NCBI GenBank assembly: GCA_027563935.2 | Contig: JANVAS020000222.1 | Location: 2,728,001-2,792,000 of the forward strand | Direction of reading: 5' to 3' | Length of the DNA stretch: 64,000 nucleotides | Origin: Costus lasius | Lineage: Eukaryota > Streptophyta > Magnoliopsida > Zingiberales > Costaceae | In this document: positions 22,905-36,133 of the stretch, one piece after another | Layout of the letters: the number at the start of each line of letters is the position of its first letter | Numbering within the stretch: position 1 is the stretch's first letter | Notes under the pieces: model-generated | The model's database searches: none | Told to the model about the DNA's origin: nothing | The model's input: the letters and a program-made list of their open reading frames with translations, nothing else | Translations under genes and position numbers: made by a program

Positions 22905-25900
22905 AAATACATAAGGCTCAAACTTTGCTTGTCCTCAAGCAAAAATCAAAAATTGATTAAAAGAATAACCTTTTCATGCTCAATAAATTTATAAAATACA
23001 ATCATCAATGAAAAATTCCATCAATTGTTTCACAAAACTTCAAGTAAACATATCATCCTTAGAACTCAACCTTCTAGATCCGCAATTCAATCAAATAAAA
23101 CTTTGCAACTTGCATAATAAATAGAATTTTCAATCTCATGATTTCACCTAGTTTTTAGTTCAACTCTATCATGCTTTTGTTTATAGGAATTAGGTTTCCA
23201 ATATCTTTTTCCACACATTATTTTTTCCCTTTTTTATGTATTTTGTTTGTTTTTGTAAAGAAGGCATGTACCCACTTAGATACACTCTTTTTATTTTTGG
23301 CTTCAACTCTTATCTTCGGTACCACTATCAATTTTGCATAGTGCCAAGTAGAGGAGTCTTATTCTTTTTATCTCTCATTATTTTTCATGCATAGACTTCA
23401 ACCCATGTCTTAGGTACTACTATCAATTTTACATAGTGCCAAGTAGGGGAGTCTCTCACTATTTTTATGGATCTTGGATTCTTCTTTCCTAACAAATAGC
23501 AAAATAGACTAAACATCTACTAGATTGATCAATTGATATCAATTCACAAATCATACTCATATGCTCATTTTATTTAAAGGAGTAGTTTCACCTTTAGATC
23601 TTATTCTTCAAATAACACATCTACCCAAAATTTCATGCATCAACCAATGTCAAATTTCAAAAATAGATATGAATTGAAAAAATAAATCTAACATGATAGG
23701 GTTTTTCTCTAATCACAAGTATAAATACTCACATCATCAGGAAGACATTTTATCAATAGAAATTTTATCAATAAATCATGCCATCATATAGTAGAAAGTG
23801 GATCATATGCTTTCATCAATTTTAACAACAAATTTGAAGAATATCATCATCAAAACAATGAGTTCCATATATCCATAAAATCATTTTTCAGGAGAAAACC
23901 ACTAAGTAGTATAAATATGATAAAGTCAAAGATGCACTATAAGAAATAGTCATTAATAAGAGAGTGCAAGTGATACTCACAAAACTATATAGATCATGCT
24001 CAATCATTGTCAGGCCAATGCAGTTGGGTCCAAAGATGTGCCTTCTCAAAATTTTTACCTGCACAATTGAAGATACATAAGGCTCAGTCTGAAAATAGTC
24101 TCTAAAAATAATAATGATAAAAATAATTTTCTGAAGGGAGAATTAGTGATGTCGCCGGAGATCTGAAGAGGATGCCGGTGGAAAGAGTCGAGCAAGCAAG
24201 AAACATAGGTAACAAAGGCTATCTGAAAAGCTACTGGCAATGATGGTGGTGGTGCCGACAGTGGAATGAATAATCTCTAGTGGCCTGCTAGAGAATACAG
24301 TCCTGGAGGTGAGATCGTCGGCCGGTGGGTCCGAGGGATAGCACTGCATAGAAAAAAAAATCAGTCACTAATGAAGAGTTTTTTGCATAAATAAAATAAA
24401 TGGAATAAGAGGCAGATGCAGTGGTGGCTAGAGGTGAAAGATAGTTGCTCTTGAAGATTTCTAAATCTGGAGCCAAAAGAAGCAACACAGGTAGAAAACA
24501 AAGAAAAAAGTTTTTCAATTTTTTATGAAAAGTAGCCATTCCCTAGAATAAAATTTAATGATCAAATAGAAAATGGACAGAACCAAGTTGTAAAATAAGA
24601 TATGTTCTTTTCAGACGTATGAAAACTAAAGGATCAAAATCTGTTAGGAATTTAGGGTATCAACAGAAAGAAGGCTACTCAGATTACTAAACTGCATAAA
24701 AATTAATTAAATTCAAAAAGTTGCTATGTGTCCTAGAATGATCAGAAAATATTTTCATGAAAATAATTAATCCACAAGGTAGAATGACACAGGAACTTCC
24801 AATTCCAAGTGAAAAATCTGGGTTTCAAGTTATTTAAACATCTTAAAAAGCTGTATCAAAAGTGCTAATCAGATTAGTCAGAAGAAAACTACTACAGAAA
24901 TTAATCAAAATCGAAAAGTTGCTATGTGTTTTAGAATGATCCATGGACTTTAAAATTCAGCAAAAATATCCAGATGATAGACAAAGATGAGTACTTCATG
25001 ATGGTGCGAAAGATAAAAAATTTTCCCAACCCAATTTCTTAAAATCGCAGTGAGAAAACACCTACTCAAATAAGCATAATGCAGTCTTAAAATACGGTAC
25101 CGTTAAACTCCTTACGGCAGTGCCGAAATTTACAAAGAACTATCGGGTTAAAAACTACTCAAAAATACGGTACCGTGAACAATATTATGGCAGTGCCATA
25201 AAATACCAAAAACTCTCAGGTGAAAATCAGATCAAAAATACGGTACCGTAAAGTAGATTATGGCAGTGCCGTATTTTGCACAAAATTTTATTTTCCCTGC
25301 AAAATAAAAAGATATGCATTCTTATAATTCAACCCTCTAGATCCACAACTCAATCAAATAAAACTTTGCAACTTGTATAATAAATAGAATTTTCAATCTC
25401 ATGAATCAAAAATTAATTAAAAGAATAACCTTGTCATGCTCAATAAATTTCTAAAATATAATTATCATTGAAAAATTCCATCAATTGTTTCACAAAACTT
25501 CAAATAAATATATCATTATTAGAATTCAACCCTCTAGATCCACAACTCAATCAAATAAAACATTGCAACTTGTATAATAAATAGAATTTTCAATCTCATG
25601 ATTTCACCCAGTTTTCAGTTCAAATCTATCATGCCTTTGTTTACAGGAATTAGGTTTCCAAGATCTTTTTTCACACATAATTTTTTTTTCCTTTTTTTTA
25701 TTTGATTATTTTTTCAAAGATGGCATGCATCCACTTAGATACACACTTTTTATTTTTGACTTCAACTCTTATCATCGGTACCACTATCAATTTTGCATAG
25801 TGCCAAGTAGAGGAGTCTTATTCTTTTTATCTCTCATTATTTTTCATGCATAGACTTCAACCCATGTCTTAGGTACCACTATCAATTTTACATAGTGTAG

Positions 25901-26885
25901 GGGAGTCTCTCACTATTTTTATGGATCTTGGATTCTTATTTCCCAACAAATAGGAAAAATAAACTAAACATCTACTAGGTTGATCAATTGATCTTAATTC
26001 ATAAATCATACTCATATACTCATTTTATTCAAAGGAGTAGTTTCACCTATATATCTTATTCCTCAAATAACACATCTACCCAAAATTTCATGCATCAACC
26101 AATGTCAAATTTCAAAAATAGATATGAATTGAAGAAATAAATCTAACATGATAGGGTTTTTCTCTAATCACAAGTATAAATACTCCCATCATCAAGGAAG
26201 ATATTTTATCAATAGAAATTTTATCAATAAATCATGCCATCATATAGTAGAAAGTGGATCATATGCTTTCATCAATTTTAACAACAAATTTGAATAATAT
26301 CATCATCAAAACAATGAGTTCCATATATCCATAAAATCATTTTTCAAGAGAAAACCAATAAGTAGTATAAATATGATAAAGTCAAAGAAGCATTGTAAGA
26401 AATAGTCATTAATAAGAGAGTGCAAGTGATACTCACAAAACTATATAGATCATGCTCAATCATTGTCAAGCCAATGCAGCTGGGTCCAAAGATGTGCCTT
26501 TTGAAAATTTTCTGCACAATTGAAGATACATAAGGCTCAGTCTGAAAATAGTCTCTAAAAATAATAATGATAAAAATAATTTTCTGAAGGGAGAATCAGA
26601 GATGTCGCCGGAGATCTAAAGAGGATGCCGGTGGAAAGAGTCGAGCAGGCAAGAAGTAGAGGTGAACAGAGGTTAGCTGAAAAGCTGCTAGTAATGATGG
26701 TGATGGTGCCGACAGTAGAGTGAGTAATCTCTAGTGGCCTGCTAGAGAATACAGTCTTGGAGGTGAGATCGTCGGCCGGTGGTGCAAGAGATAGCACTGC
26801 AAAAATAAAAAATCAGTCACTAATGAAGAGTCTACTGCATAAATAAATAAAATCAATAGAATAAGAGGCAGTAGAAGAAGTAAGA
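22905..26885 (-). repeat. 3' internal region of G with a 2460-bp-period tandem duplication
   Basis: The sequence from 22944 recurs from 25404, a period of 2460 bases, and the second copy continues until D interrupts it at 26885. Each copy holds the AT-rich 3' region, the pair of ACTAT/ATAGT hairpins (first copy 23323-23343 and 23419-23437) and a stretch matching 37400-37620 of E. TACGG palindromes lie at 25080-25290, at the end of the first unit. I see no coding sequence. Confidence 0.7.
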
Positions 26886-29692
26886 TGTTGAAGGTTAAAA
26901 AATCTTGTATATGATTCGATGTAGAGATGAGAAATGTGTAATTTCGAATCACAAGAATGAATTTCGATTGAAATTAAACCTTTTGCCATGAATAAATTAT
27001 TAATAAGGTTTGAAATATTAACTTTGATTTGATAAAATCGATTTAATTGAATGACATTGTAAAATTAAATATGATCAGGCTAGTCAGGTTTAATTTTGGG
27101 TCAAATAAGATTTTTGACCAAGTTAAAATAAATCGCTAAATTGGAATTAGATCCTAATTTGGTTTGGCTGAATTCTTGGTCAAATTTACCAATTTTGACC
27201 ATGATACGTGAGTAAGCAAAAAAAAAAGCAGGAGCGAAACTTTGGCTGGATAAATAAACAAGTATTAAATGTGGCCATTTCTTAATTCAGCCATAATTAA
27301 TTCGAAGAGTCAAAATCAATTGTTGACCATGATTTCTTGATATTTGAAGCGCCAAGATAAAAATCGTGGCACATGCTTTGAAGAGAAGTTTTTTGGGAAG
27401 TTTTGACGGTTCCAAAAACTGAAAGTGGTAGAAGCGACAATAAAAGAAATGAAAAAAGAAGAAGGGCCAGGGGCTTTGGCTATTTTTGAGAAGATTCGAA
27501 GTTGAAGTGGGTTGTGGACGAGAGGAACATCGACGCACAGAAGGTAAGTATTCCTCTTTTCTCTCTTCTTGGTCTTTTTCTTCCTCCTTTTTCTCTCGAC
27601 ACCATCAACGGAGAAGGAAAACTCCGATATCAAAACTATTGACGGAGAGACAACTCCGGTAAATAAAATCATCAACGGAGAAGGATAACTCCGATATCAA
27701 AACTATTGACGGAGCGTAAATAAAATCAGCGACGGATAGAACAACTCCCGTAAAAAAAAATCAACTTTTTGTTGCCTCTGGCAACCATCACGGTCAGCCC
27801 GTTGTTAAAAATTCCTCCGCTGGCTGGAAGAATGGTTCCCGCCTCGGCAAGCGTCAGAAGCAGCCTCTTGTGCTGATGTTGACGACGGGATTTCTCATCC
27901 GTCGAGAGAGCCGTTGAGCTCTTTGATCTCCATCATGTTCTCGTTCTTATCATCCTCCGCACAGCATCGGAAGACGACAGAAGGACGACTAGTCTCTGCA
28001 AACACCGGAAGCAAATGCTATTCGTCAACCAGATCTCGCCGCCAATTTCACTGTGAAGGAGGCATGCTCGCCTCGTTGTCGTCCCCGACACGAGAGAATG
28101 TTGCCGCTTGGAAGGAAGAGTGCCTGCCTCTGAGCAAAACCTTCCTCGTCGTCGTCATCTTGAACGAAAGAAGAAGACGCTGCCTGGTTCTTCTGTCTCC
28201 GTGAACGCCGGAAGCAGGCACACTCGCCTCGTCGTTGACTTCTCTAGTCGTCTTCGATAACATCGCCGTAGCCATGGAGTAGGGAAGGGAAGAAGGAAGT
28301 TCTCCCTGGCTCCCTCCGTCGCCGTCGTGTCTGGCTCGAAAAGAAAGCATCCGCCTCTGCTCCCTCCGCCCTTCTGCTCGGTGAAGAGTCGGAGACGAAA
28401 GAAGCGCGTTCGCCCCTGGGCAGGATAGGGATTGAGGAAGTTTTCTTCCCTTCGTCGTCGTCATCTTCGATGCGAGAAGATGTCTCCGACATCGACATCC
28501 GCCTCTGATTGATGTCCTTCTTCTAGCGCCGCACGTCCGCCTTTGAGTAGGGGAGGAAAGAAACCTTCCTTATCATCTTCGTCCTTGTCATCCCCTACCC
28601 GAGAAGACGTTGTCGATGCCAGCGGAACCACTGACACATCCGCTGAAGATGCTACCGTCTATGATTTTGCCAAAGAACTTCAGTTGACGCCAGTGACACA
28701 ATCTGCCGAAGCTTGCCTTTGTGCCTACCGATGCCAGCGACGGACACGATATCCTCAGATCCGATCGAACCAAAACTTTGAGGGAACCTTCCCCTCGAAT
28801 GTGCGAACATATGGCCAGATGGATCCGGCCATCTAACGGCTGGATCCCCGGAGTCGAAAGCATTTTCTGGTGATCTCCATTTTTTTTCACAGCCACGAGC
28901 ACCCGACCCTCATTCGCGTCTAACTCAATATCGGACCATCGGATCGGGCTGATATTTTTGCCAGAGATTCTCCTCTAAAGTTCAAACCTATGACCAGAAA
29001 GATCCGGTCATCCGACGGTTTGATCGCCGGAATCGAATGATTTTCCGGCGATCTTCTTTTATCGCTTATTGCAAACACCTCTAAAGTTCTGCTTTACGTA
29101 CGCGACATCCGGCCATCCGATCGAAGTGAAACTTTGGAGAAATCCTCCCAACGAACCTGCTAACGTATGACCAAAAGGATACGACCATCCGACGGTCGGA
29201 TCGCCGGAACCGAAACCTTTTCCGGCGACCCTATTTTTATCACATTTTGAGACGAATGCGTTTCACTATGTTCAGTGTTAGCTTCGTTATCAGCCGTTCA
29301 TCGCTTGATTAGCAGGATTTGGGCTATGCAGATATATGGGCTGCTTCACATGCCCATCTTCACTCAGCAAAATTTGTTGAAATTGATTTTGACCAAAAAT
29401 CAAAATTATATGACAATTAAATCACAAACCTTGATGTGAAATTTTGATTAAGGAGTCAAAATGAACTTCATGCAATCTTATGAAAGTCACATGAAACTTT
29501 GACTATATCTTAAGTCTTAGAAAATACTTTGAAACATTTAGAAATCAGAAAATTGGCTAGGCCCAATCTAATGTCCATGAGATTTGACTTGGTTTGAATT
29601 GAACTTAATTCAAGATGTTGATAAGATGAAATAACTTGACTGTTGAAAGAAATAACTTGACTGTTGAAAGAGTTTGAAATGATATATGTGTG
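26886..29692 (+). mobile_element. 5' LTR of element D (at least to 29692)
   Basis: It is colinear with 48752-51268. Compared with that copy it has two extra segments: about 27630-27810, with repeats of the type CAACGGAGAAGG..AACTCCG, and about 28535-28665. The true 3' end cannot be fixed, since the 3' copy stops where C inserted and I find no primer site beyond 29692. The GC-rich middle (27540-29250) shows open frames on both strands that are not conserved between the copies. Confidence 0.75.
27541..27551 (+). promoter_or_regulatory. Consensus 5' splice donor in LTR D
   Basis: AAG|GTAAGTATT (cut after 27543) is a near-perfect plant donor, and it recurs as TAG|GTAAGTATT at 49412-49422 in the 3' copy. 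A C/T-rich intron-like start follows in both. It suggests spliced element transcripts; use is unproven. Confidence 0.4.
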
Positions 29693-31039
29693 GGATCTAC
29701 CCAACTCGGGTTTGAATTTGTCTTAACCACACATTGGTCTTGACTCAACCCAACTTTGATTTGATGAAAGAAAGTAAGAAGAAGAGAAATAATATTTTGT
29801 TACTGCATTTTGTCCATAATATTGTTTGGGAGGTGTGTATGTCGATACTATGTATAAGGGCGTAGTTCCTCAATATTATTACAATAATGCTTGTAGCAAT
29901 TTATTTGCGATGAAATAAAATAAATATTCGCAGATAGAATATTTATTTGTGAATAATGAAATCAGATAAATATTTAATAAAAAAATATTTATCGAAGAAA
30001 TGAAATCAAATAAATATTCAACGAAAGAATATTTATTGAAGAAATGAAATCAAATAAATATTCAACGAAAGAATATTTATCGAAGAAATAAAATCAAATA
30101 AATATTCAACGAAAGAATATTTATTGAAGAAATAAAATCAGATAAATATTCAACGAACGAATATTTATCGAAGAAATAAAATCAGGTAAATACTCAATGA
30201 AAGAATATTTATTGAAGAAATGAAATCAGATTAATATTCAATGAAAGAATATTTATCGAAGAAAGATGAAACCACATAAATATTCAACGAAAGAATATTT
30301 ATCGAAGACGAAGAAAATTGAAATTAGATAAATATTCACAAAAGGAATATTTATCGAAAGGATGATACAATATATTGTTAATAATATTGTTTGGGAGGTG
30401 CGTACGTCGATACTATGTATCGGGGCGTAGTTCCTCAATATTATTATAATATTGTTTATGTTACTTGAAATGAAATAAATATTCACAGAAGGAATATTTA
30501 TTGACTGAAGATAGAAGATGAAAGAAATTGAAATGAAGGATGAAATACGAAGAACATTTGTCAGAAGCTGAAATCAGATATAAATATTCGTTGAAAGAAT
30601 ATTTATGAGGAAATAAAGAGTGAAAGAATGTGAATGAATGGAAATGAAATTATGTTGAAATTGTAAGCCTTTATGGCAAGAAATTATGAATGAATGATAT
30701 TGTTCTTCCAAATATTTATTTTTATTTGATTTTTTATGTTTAGATCTCTTAATCAAAGGTGCCCTAAGCTATTTAGGGGTAAATTACAATGAATGCTTGC
30801 GTTCATTGGAAGCTATAACCCGCTTAAATAAAAAGCCTTATGTCCATAAGGTGAATTTGAAAACGGTCGCATTATGTTTTTATGAAATGGAATTGAACCA
30901 TTTTTTTCCCCAACAAATTCTGGCACACCTGGTGGAACATTGGCTTCACCTCTTCATCTTTGAGATCTATACTTATAAAATCATTTTTATATTGTGGAAG
31001 AACATCATTAAAGCATCACTCAGCCAAATTTGGCATTGA
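29693..31039 (+). other. LTR end/leader of D with hairpin repeat array
   Basis: Between the last position matched by the 3' LTR and readable gag. It contains a directly repeated block (29817-29935 and 30375-30515, with GTTTGGGAGGTG near its start) flanking a 44-bp tandem array. I do not find the LTR end or a clear primer binding site. The open frame at 30797-31039 may be a frame-shifted gag N-terminus, but I cannot support it. Confidence 0.5.
29905..30365 (+). repeat. Tandem array of about ten 44-bp hairpin units
   Basis: Each unit holds AAATATTC, a short AACGAAA-like loop and GAATATTT, so each forms a stem-loop, followed by a GAAGAAATGAAATC-type spacer. Units vary by point changes, mostly outside the stem. 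Two further single units lie at about 30470-30515 and 30573-30612. Confidence 0.75.
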
Positions 31040-31764
31040 AGCGAGCAGGAGTAATGACTTGCCGTATGAAGTTTGCTTCAGTTAGTGATAAGATCACAAT
31101 TGCTGATTTAGCTAATATAAGAAGGAAAAAGGACGAGACGGTCCTAGATTATATTATGAGATGGCGTAATTTGAGTATAAGATGCGAACAACCGTTAGAG
31201 TAGTCTCAAGCTATTGGGCTACTCGTCGGTAACATTGATAACTGGATGGCACCATTTCTCTGTGTAAATAATATCTCCACCTTTCAAGAATTGATTACGC
31301 AGGTGGCCAAGCTTGACAGGATGAATCCTCAGGTTATTTCGAATCTACAAACTCCAAGATTCAAGAAAGAAGAACCAAAGAGAAGTGATCCTAAGATCGC
31401 ATATACTCATGTTACTAGCAATGGGAAGAGGACAAAAGTCCATAATACTGATGTACCCCCAAGTGACAAAACGCCGGTGTTTGGTGAAAATTACAGTCGA
31501 GGGAAGAGACCAATGAATTTTGAAGACAGAAAAAATAAAGTTTATTCTTTTAAAAGAGAGAAGACTATGAAGATCTTCAAAGATGCATTGAAGAATGGTT
31601 TACAATTGCCAGAACCAAAGTATCCCCATGAAGCTGATAAAACTGATAATCCCAATTATTGCCCTTATCATCGCGTATTAGGGCATATGATAGAAGATTG
31701 TTATGTCTACAAGGATTGGATTGAAAGACAATACAAGTTGGGGAGAATAACTCTATCAAAATAG
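31040..31764 (+). pseudogene. gag: Tat-type gag, first part with CHHC knuckle
   Basis: From about 31050 the frame reads ITIADLANIRRKKDETVLDY and IMRWRNLSIRCEQPLE, then a TAG at 31201, then GNIDNWMAPFL and onward, a Tat-type gag capsid end. The knuckle at 31660-31701 (CPYHRVLGHMIEDC) is CX2HX4HX4C rather than the common CCHC. The frame stops at TAG 31762 and continues in the same frame at 31801. The N-terminal capsid part upstream of 31040 is not readable. Gag would coat the element RNA in particles. Confidence 0.75.
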
Positions 31765-31800
31765 GTACTGAATGAGACTTCAACTGAACAGACGAATCTT

Positions 31801-34142
31801 GTGGAGTCAGAAAATCCAAACGTTCCATTGACAGATGGTGAAGGATGGAGTGTTGTATTGCCGAAAAAGACAGTACAACTCTTAAGAAGATTAAAGCATA
31901 TGTTGGGTATTGTATGGAAGGATCTTGTCTCCCCGCAGTGTATACTTCCTGAACCACAGCCATCTTCGAGTAAGACATTTAAAAGCAAGAATCGGCGACT
32001 AAGAAAGAAAAAGAACAAGAAGTCTGGCTCTCTTGCAATGCCAAAAGAAAAATCTAGTGTTGAAAAACACCTTGATTCACTCGAGGAGTATGAACAGGAG
32101 TTTCCTGAATTGATTAAACTGCAACACTTTATCCCCCAAGATGTGTGGGATAAACTGTTAGAAGATGAAGGAGATGAAGAGGAAGATTATGATATTGAAA
32201 CTTGTAGAATGCTTTCAATTGCCTCAGAATCGTCAAGACAGGCTGAGGCTCGTGATCCTCAACTTTTTCAAGAGAAACTTGAGCGGTTGGAAAATTCTAG
32301 ACAAGATTTGTTATTATCTTCACAACGTCTAGAACGGGAAGAAGAATTATCATATCAGCGATGGTTGAATCATAACCATCAACTGAAGCAAACAAGAAAA
32401 AGAATTGCTGCTATTGATGCTGAGATGCTCTTAGCTCGAGAGACTTTTCGTCCAAACCAAAGTGGGGGCATTACCACTTTTAATGTGAATAACAAAATTA
32501 TTCAACTGAGGATCATTAAGGAAGAAGATGAATTGCCGGATCCTTTCCCTCTTGATCGAGAAGAGCTTGAAATCCTGTTGCAGTACGCAACAAAATTTAG
32601 TTTGGAGCTTCCTCCTCCAAGAACTGAAAAAGAGGCAAGGTGTGTCGATCATTGCATTTATTGCCCTTATCATAGAAGAATTTGGCACACATTGGATGAG
32701 TGTGATGAATTTAAGTATTGGGTAATGCGACAGATAGCTATGGGTCGCATAACTATCAGGAGAAATCCTCAAACGATTCCAATTTTGAAGATAGCTGTTT
32801 GCAATATGATCAGCTTAGGTAGTGATTCAGAAGAAGAATTTTATTTACCTGCTAATTTATATGAAGAAATGGCTAACCATGTAGAGAAACAGACTCCCAA
32901 AACTTGCCAGTTGAATCTCAGAAGTGGTAGAGTTCTTCTAGAGCGCCAGTTAAATAAAGAGAAAGATAAAGGCAAGCAGATCGAAGTATTAGAGCCTGAT
33001 AATGACATGACTTCTCCGGTAAAGAAGTTGGCTCCTTCTGAATATAATATTTTGTCACACTTGAGAAAGGTCCCTGCACTGCTCAGTATTTATGACGCCC
33101 TCATGATGTCGCAAGAGCTGAGAGACGTTCTTATTTACGCTTTGCAGCATCCACAAAAGTTTCAATCATTTTTTGTAGATGCTGATATAAAAGAGGCATT
33201 ACATGCCTATTATACATCAGCTATCTCTTTCAATGATAATGATATGCTTCATGGAACTTCAGAGCATAATCGACCACTTTATGTAACTGGAAGTGTTGAA
33301 GGAGCAAAATTAAACAGAATTTTGATTGATCCAGGGTCATCAGTAAACCTTTTGACGCTGCGCACTCTGAAAAGCCTATCCTTGCGTGTCTCTGACCTAT
33401 CAACTGAAAAGATCATTATTCAGGGCTTTGATAAAAATAGCCAAAAGGCTTTAGGTTCGATATGCTTACCTTTGCGAATGGATGATTTTGAAACAAAGGT
33501 CAAGTTCTATGTGAATAATATCGATACCTCATACAAAGCATTACTTGGGAGACCCTGGTTACATGAGAATCATGTGGTGCCGTCCACTTTGCACCAGTGC
33601 TTGAAATATTTAGAGAATGGAAAAGAAATGCGCATTGCTGGTGATGTTCAACCCTTCGCGGTTCATGAAGTCAAATATGCATATGCAAGATTTTATATGG
33701 AATCAACATCTAAGTGTTCGAATCCGCCACTTCGAAGTTCAATTGTCTCTAAGCTCAGGAGAATGGCATTATCTCCTTGCCCACATTTTGGGAGTGATTC
33801 TGAGACCGAGACGGATGATCACTTGACCTCTATATGTGATGTCATTGAGACTCACAAAAGAACTGGCTCCTTATTGGAGTACGCTCCAGATCAGGGTACT
33901 TCAGAGCCCAATCTAGAAATTTTGGAAATCCCTCAAGGGTATATGAAAGGATTTATTCCTCTTAATGCATTTCAGGTGTACGAAATGAAAACATTCACTG
34001 TCCTAGCTAAAAGTGAATATATAAGGGGAAAGCTTGTGGTACACAATGCGATACATTTTTATCAGTCTGATGAAATTCATAATGTCCCCAAGCACAATTT
34101 AGAAGTTGCTACTGAATCAATCAAGATTGTTGAAGTTCTACC
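31801..34142 (+). CDS. Tat-type gag C-terminal region and aspartic protease
   Basis: An open stretch of 780 codons up to the E insertion; reading continues 38 codons into E by chance. Visible parts: a lysine-rich start, an acidic then heptad-rich segment (about residues 110-225, likely coiled coil), a second CHHC knuckle at residues 288-301 (CPYHRRIWHTLDEC) followed by a KYW..RQ..GRIT stretch like that after the first knuckle, and a protease with LIDPGSSVNLL at about residue 510 (Asp510 catalytic) and ALLGRPWLHE downstream. The protease would mature gag-pol. The true start is in the preceding gag; 31801 follows an in-frame stop. The reading frame resumes at 44949 beyond E. Confidence 0.8.
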
Positions 34143-36133
34143 TGATAGCCCAAAAGGGAACACTACAAGTTTAGCACGCGTATACTTTGGACTAATCCCC
34201 GGCAACGGCGCCAAAAACTTGATAGGATTCCGCAAGTGCATGGAATTATCGAAGTAATAAAAATATCGATCCACAGAGACCTACGTGTTTAGTACCAAAT
34301 AGTTGTATTCTCACTAGCTAAGCAATCGAGTATGATGCGTGTAAACAATAGGAAAGCGCACAAAACAAGAGATAATCAAAGAGAGATACATGGGACTAGG
34401 GTTTCATCCACCTTAACTTCAATGATTAGATATATAAAAGGATCGTCAATCAAATCTTGCTAAAATAAAGACCTAATTTACTTCATAAAAGGATTATCTC
34501 ACTTTCGTGCAAATAACCACGCAGAGATAAATCCTCACTTTCGCGCAAGATTTATCCCAGGCTAAAGATAAGTAAATCATCAATCAGAGAATTCAAAGAT
34601 CACTTTCGTGCATCCGAATTCTAGGTTGATAATCTCTAGTGGATTCTCAAGGATCACTTTCGTGCATCCGAGTCTCTGCACTAGTTTTACTCATGGATCT
34701 CCAACGTTCCGATCCTTGCTTTCGCACAAGATCTCCACGTTTGACAAATAGACTCGATCTATAGATTCATGTTATAATAATGGCAATTAATTTACTAGAA
34801 CATATCAAATTAGATCTAACCTAAGGAAGGGATCCTAACATGCAATTCTAGGGTTCCAAGTTCTCAAGCAAATCACCTTTCAGTCTCAATGCGAAAACTC
34901 TAAAAACATAATTAGTAACATGGACTTATAGAGAGTCTAACCACAATCCATCACAAAAGTAAAATTATCATAGCAAAAATTATCATGACAAAAATAGAAG
35001 AGTTATCTAATTATTAAGAATCAAGGGGATTACACCCCATGTCCCAAAAGAGTGTTAAGCTTGTATGGAGGAAAAAATACAATGAATCATAGTTTAGAAC
35101 AATTAGAAATCAGAGAAGGAGAAAAAAAAATAACGTTACAACACGGGTGTAATGTAAATTACACCTGTAATTTCGTGATGAACAGTGATGTCACCGCTGT
35201 TTTGTTGATTCCTCCTCCGATCGGACTCCAAACGCTCTAAAACTTCTGTGGCGTCTTTCTCTCCTCTACGCGAAGCTTCTGAGTGAAAATCATGGCATAA
35301 GGTGCCCTCTACGCCTCTCGGCGTGAGGCCAAACCCTAGCCACCTCTCTGGTGATTTCTCCCTCGATACTCGATAAAAGTTCTTCTTCCACTTCTAGCGT
35401 CTTCTCCTCTTAAAGACAAGTCCGCCACAATTTTCGGATTTCAATTTGGAGCTTTGGATCAAAAGTTATGGCCCGTGCAAGATTCGGACTCATAAAAATC
35501 GCGTTTTTGACTGGGATTTATGGCAGTGTAATATGTTACGGCACTGCCATAAAATAGCTTGAGTGTTCTGTTCTAGAGATGCTAGGAAATACAGTACCGT
35601 AATATCATTTACGGTAGTGCCGTAATTTCAGTCGAGTTCTCTGGTCCGAAGTCTTCACAAAATACGACATCGTAAACTTCTTCACGGTGGTGCCGTAAAA
35701 TCGGTTGAACACTCTGGTCTGAAATGCTGGAAAATACATCCCGTGTAATTCTTTACGGCAGTGCTGTAAAATTACAAAAACTTTATGTTCCGAAAATCAC
35801 CAAAATACGGCCGTGTTCTTGAAAATACGGTAGCCGTGAAAATACGGTACCGTAAAATAGTTTACGGCACTGCCGTATTTTGGTTCTTAGCTTCGATTTT
35901 TGTGAAATTTGTTGTGTGACTTCTTCTTGATGATGGGAACTCTTCCATGTATTTGATTTTGCTTAGAAACACCCAAAATAGTGCCTTTTTGCCTGAAAAT
36001 TATGAAAAACCAAAATAGAAGTAGACTTTACAATATTTGATGGATTTAGCATAAAAGCAAGTAAAAGATCCTCAATTTAGCATGGAAAGGTATTTAAAAT
36101 GATACAAAATAACTACATATTTTGGTGTCATCA
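34143..36133 (-). mobile_element. 3' LTR of element E, with primer-site copy inside its end
   Basis: Left edge TGATAGCCC (LTR 3' end), right edge GTGTCATCA (LTR 5' start), 1991 bp. The outermost 77 bases (34143-34219) are leader plus primer-site sequence (CCCCGGCAACGGCGCCA at 34197-34213) lying outside a second LTR-like end TGATAGGATTCC at 34220. So the U5 end has been extended over a former primer site. TACGG palindromes are at 35515-35880. Confidence 0.85.

Larger units (their letters stand above)
21062..26885 (-). mobile_element. Element G: Athila-like, non-coding part in view
   Basis: The left LTR (21062-22904) is followed by about 4 kb of 3'-type internal sequence related to E and F, then broken by the 5' LTR of D at 26886. 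TAAGA at 26881-26885 is D's presumed target duplication, and element E reads through the equivalent point near 37690 without an insert. No gag or pol is visible; any coding part and the 5' LTR would lie beyond D, outside the window. Confidence 0.7.

Noticed and set aside
29905..30365. CRISPR-like look of a regular repeat array
   Set aside because: Units are contiguous 44-mers without unique spacers, in a plant retrotransposon.
34143..34257. The last 38 codons of the D gag-protease frame as part of the protein
   Set aside because: They read into element E past the CTACC target duplication; the native frame resumes at 44949.
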